52,120 nucleotides of DNA, from positions 1-52,120 of the forward strand of contig JAHFCF010000019.1 in the NCBI GenBank assembly GCA_023249645.1, written 5' to 3'. The DNA comes from Elusimicrobiota bacterium. Lineage in GTDB: Bacteria; Elusimicrobiota; Elusimicrobia; UBA1565; UBA9628. Shown here in pieces: positions 50,188 to 52,120 of this stretch. A program made the translations under genes and the position numbers. A model generated the notes under the pieces. The model made no database searches. It saw nothing but the letters and a program-made list of their open reading frames with translations, and had not been told where the DNA came from. Within the stretch, counting starts at the first letter, position 1; each line of letters begins with the position of its first letter.

Positions 50188-51507
50188 ATGGCCAAAGAAA
50201 AGAACCTCATCATCATGGGCGCGGCAGGCCGCGACTTCCACGATTTCAACGTCTATTGGAAGGATCAGGAGGACTATCGCGTCGTCGCCTTCACCGCGGC
50301 GCAGATCCCTGACATCGCCGGCCGGGTCTATCCCCCCCAGCTCGCCGGCCCCAAGTATCCCAAGGGCATCCCCATCGAGGCGGAAAGCGAGATCACGGAG
50401 CTCATCCGCAAGCACAAGATCGACGAGGTCACCCTGGCCTATTCGGACCTGAACCATTTGGACGTCATGCACAAGGCCTCCATCGTCAACGCCGCGGGCG
50501 CGGATTTCCGGCTCATGGGCGCCAAGCACACGATGATTAAGTCCAAGAAACCCGTCATCGCTGTCTGCGCCGTTCGGACCGGCTGCGGCAAGAGCCAGAC
50601 CACGCGCAAGGTCTGCGAATACTTGAAGGCCCTGGGCAAGACCGTGGCCGTGGTTCGTCATCCCATGCCCTACGGCGACCTGACCAAGCAGATCTGCCAG
50701 CGATTCGCCAAGCTCTCGGATCTCGACTTGCACCACTGCACCATCGAGGAGCGCGAGGAGTACGAGCCTCACATCATGGCGGGCAATGTCCTCTTCGCCG
50801 GCGTGGACTACGCCGAGATCCTGCGCCGCGCTGAGGCCGAGGCCGACGTGGTGCTCTGGGACGGGGGCAATAATGACCTGCCCTTCTACAAGCCGGACCT
50901 GCACATCGTGGTCGCCGATCCTCTTCGCGCCGGCCACGAGCTGGCTTATTATCCGGGAGAGACCAACCTGCGCATGGCGGACGTCGTCATCATCAACAAG
51001 GTGGACTCGGCGTCGCCTGAGCAGATCGACCTGGTCGCCAAGAACATCAAGAGCGCCAACCCCAAGGCCCAGGTCATCCGGGCCGACTCCCCGGTCACCG
51101 TGACCGACCCTTCCGCGGTCAAGGGCAAGCGGGTCTTGGTCGTCGAGGACGGCCCCACGCTGACCCACGGGGAGATGCGTTTCGGCGCCGGCCACGTGGC
51201 CGCGCGCGCAGCCGGGGCCAAGGAGCTCGTCGATGCCCGGCCCTATGCTGTTGGCTCGATCAAGACCACCTTCGAGAAATACACCCACATCACGGACATC
51301 CTGCCCGCGATGGGCTACGGCAACAAGCAGATGGAGGATCTGCGCAAGACCATCGACGCGACGCCCTGCGACCTCGTCATCGTCGGCACCCCGATCGACC
51401 TGACCAAGCTCCTGAAGTTCAACAAGCCCTCGGTCCGCGTCACCTACGAACTAAGGGAGAAAGACGGCAACCTTCGCAAGCTTATCGAAAAGAGGGTCAG
51501 GCCTTGA
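50188..51507 (+). CDS. Cyclic 2,3-diphosphoglycerate synthetase-like P-loop protein
   Basis: A 439-residue protein. The N-terminal [17 protein letters not shown], a middle P-loop [29 protein letters not shown], and [10 protein letters not shown] (GTPase-like NKxD) match the family named after the archaeal cyclic 2,3-diphosphoglycerate synthetase (COG2403). In bacteria the true activity is unclear. The stop codon (51505-51507) lies inside the left arm of a long inverted repeat, so the C-terminal V-R-P residues may come from repeat sequence. An aminotransferase gene follows. Confidence 0.88.
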   Translation: MAKEKNLIIMGAAGRDFHDFNVYWKDQEDYRVVAFTAAQIPDIAGRVYPPQLAGPKYPKGIPIEAESEITELIRKHKIDEVTLAYSDLNHLDVMHKASIVNAAGADFRLMGAKHTMIKSKKPVIAVCAVRTGCGKSQTTRKVCEYLKALGKTVAVVRHPMPYGDLTKQICQRFAKLSDLDLHHCTIEEREEYEPHIMAGNVLFAGVDYAEILRRAEAEADVVLWDGGNNDLPFYKPDLHIVVADPLRAGHELAYYPGETNLRMADVVIINKVDSASPEQIDLVAKNIKSANPKAQVIRADSPVTVTDPSAVKGKRVLVVEDGPTLTHGEMRFGAGHVAARAAGAKELVDARPYAVGSIKTTFEKYTHITDILPAMGYGNKQMEDLRKTIDATPCDLVIVGTPIDLTKLLKFNKPSVRVTYELREKDGNLRKLIEKRVRP

Positions 51508-51541
51508 GTTTTGAGTTCACTCAAAACTCAAGGCCTGACCC
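51494..51541. repeat. Long inverted repeat of the GGGGTCAGRYCTTGA family
   Basis: Two perfect 23-bp arms (left arm begins GGGTCAGGCCTTGAG, 51494-51516; right arm 51519-51541) are separated by two bases. The left arm holds the stop codon of the upstream gene. The element lies between the GTPase-like and aminotransferase genes and could form a strong hairpin or terminator-like structure; no T-run follows. Confidence 0.88.
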
Positions 51542-51554
51542 CAAAGGAGAAGAC

Positions 51555-52120
51555 ATGATCACGACAGCGACGCCGGAGAATAAGTCGGCCGCCCAGGAGC
51601 TCATGGAGCTCGCGGAGAAGCACGGCGCCCACAACTATCACCCTTTGCCTATCGTCATCGCCGAGGCCAAGGGCGTCTGGGTCAAGGATACGGAAGGCTG
51701 CCGGTACATGGACATGCTGAGCTCCTACTCGGCCCTGAACCACGGCCATCGCCACCCCAAGATCATCCAAGCCCTCGTCGACCAGGCCAAGAAGGTCACG
51801 CTCACCTCGCGCGCCTTCCACAACGACCAGCTGGGACCCTTCCTCAAGGAACTCTCGGACCTGACGGGCTTTGAGATGGCTCTGCCCATGAACACGGGCG
51901 CCGAGGCGGTCGAGACTGCGGTCAAGGCGGCCCGCAAGTGGGGCTGCTTGAAGAAGGGCCTGGGACAGAACGAGGCGGAGATCATCGTCGCCGCCAACAA
52001 CTTCCATGGCCGCACGGTCACCATCGTCAGCTTTTCGACGGACGAGCAGTATCGCAAGGACTTCGGCCCCCTGACCCCGGGCTTCAAGATCGTGCCCTTC
52101 GGCGACGCCGCGGCCCTGAA
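51555..52120 (+). CDS. rocD: Class III aminotransferase, ornithine-oxo-acid type, 3'-truncated
   Basis: The first 188 residues of a PLP-dependent aminotransferase; the end lies beyond the window. [63 protein letters not shown] and [14 protein letters not shown] are typical of ornithine aminotransferase. It converts ornithine and 2-oxoglutarate to glutamate semialdehyde and glutamate. Shine-Dalgarno AAAGGAGAA lies directly before ATG. The link to the preceding GTPase-like gene is interrupted only by the inverted repeat. Confidence 0.88.
   Translation, partial: MITTATPENKSAAQELMELAEKHGAHNYHPLPIVIAEAKGVWVKDTEGCRYMDMLSSYSALNHGHRHPKIIQALVDQAKKVTLTSRAFHNDQLGPFLKELSDLTGFEMALPMNTGAEAVETAVKAARKWGCLKKGLGQNEAEIIVAANNFHGRTVTIVSFSTDEQYRKDFGPLTPGFKIVPFGDAAAL

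Noticed and set aside
48759-50312. 517-residue plus-strand ORF opposite adenine deaminase
   Set aside because: Antisense shadow; the minus-strand protein has clear amidohydrolase motifs.

Overview
The window is a GC-rich (by eye above 60%), densely coded piece of chromosome from a diderm bacterium. Evidence for an outer membrane is four lipoproteins with lipoboxes including an LpoB-like one, an AsmA-type protein, TatC, and hopanoid biosynthesis. No rRNA, tRNA, phage, IS element or CRISPR array was found. I cannot place the organism firmly. The mix of squalene-hopene cyclase, several peptide-modifying radical SAM proteins and a eukaryote-like lysine pathway fits an under-studied phylum (Elusimicrobiota-like is my guess, weakly held).

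Layout. 1-6.9 kb: a RiPP-maturation-like operon with three radical SAM/SPASM proteins, an HPr-kinase-like P-loop protein, an ABC exporter, a PF14907-type nucleotidyltransferase and a double-receiver protein, joined mostly by ATGA or short overlaps. 7.0-14.7 kb: a hopanoid/isoprenoid operon (shc, hpnH, hpnA, hpnG, ispA-like, dxs) with a clear promoter. 14.7-24.7 kb: oligoribonuclease, a lipoprotein cluster (LPP20-like, LpoB-like, COG3014-like, LPP20-like), a HEPN/MNT pair, an AsmA-family protein and an NlpC/P60 peptidase. 24.7-27.1 kb (minus strand): a small cytidylyltransferase, tatC and a BT1-like transporter. 27.4-32.8 kb: subtilase, SDR, malonyltransferase-like, HEAT-repeat protein and EttA. 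32.9-37.3 kb: tandem secreted proteins with an HExxxH motif, a small secreted protein and a NYN/PIN-like protein. 37.4-46.8 kb: eight co-directional metabolic genes. 46.8-52.1 kb: rfbC, a small Ala/Lys/Pro-rich protein, RluA-family synthase, adenine deaminase, a cyclic-2,3-diphosphoglycerate-synthetase-like GTPase and a truncated ornithine aminotransferase.

The most interesting system is the 37.4-46.8 kb cluster. It encodes the saccharopine route of lysine breakdown (stand-alone LKR, stand-alone SDH and an ALDH7A1-like aminoadipate semialdehyde dehydrogenase, all resembling the animal enzymes). Beside these lie a homoisocitrate-dehydrogenase-like enzyme, a two-subunit homoaconitase-like enzyme, a class III CoA-transferase and an HMG-CoA-lyase-like enzyme. 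I infer that 2-oxoadipate could be carboxylated and run backwards through the alpha-aminoadipate pathway to homocitrate, activated to homocitryl-CoA and cleaved to acetyl-CoA plus 2-oxoglutarate, without a 2-oxoadipate dehydrogenase.

The second signal is a family of loopless palindromes, 16-28 bp, with AACT...AGTT-type ends and variable cores. They occur in clusters of two to four at 1.6, 10.1-10.2, 27.1-27.2, 39.4-39.5 and 43.9 kb. The 10.1 kb cluster is bracketed by two perfect inverted DnaA boxes. A different long inverted repeat (GGGGTCAGRYCTTGA family) overlaps gene ends at 15.3, 24.7 and 51.5 kb. Many transcription-unit first genes have a -10 box only 6-10 bp before the start codon, which suggests leaderless mRNAs, while operon-internal genes often have Shine-Dalgarno sequences.
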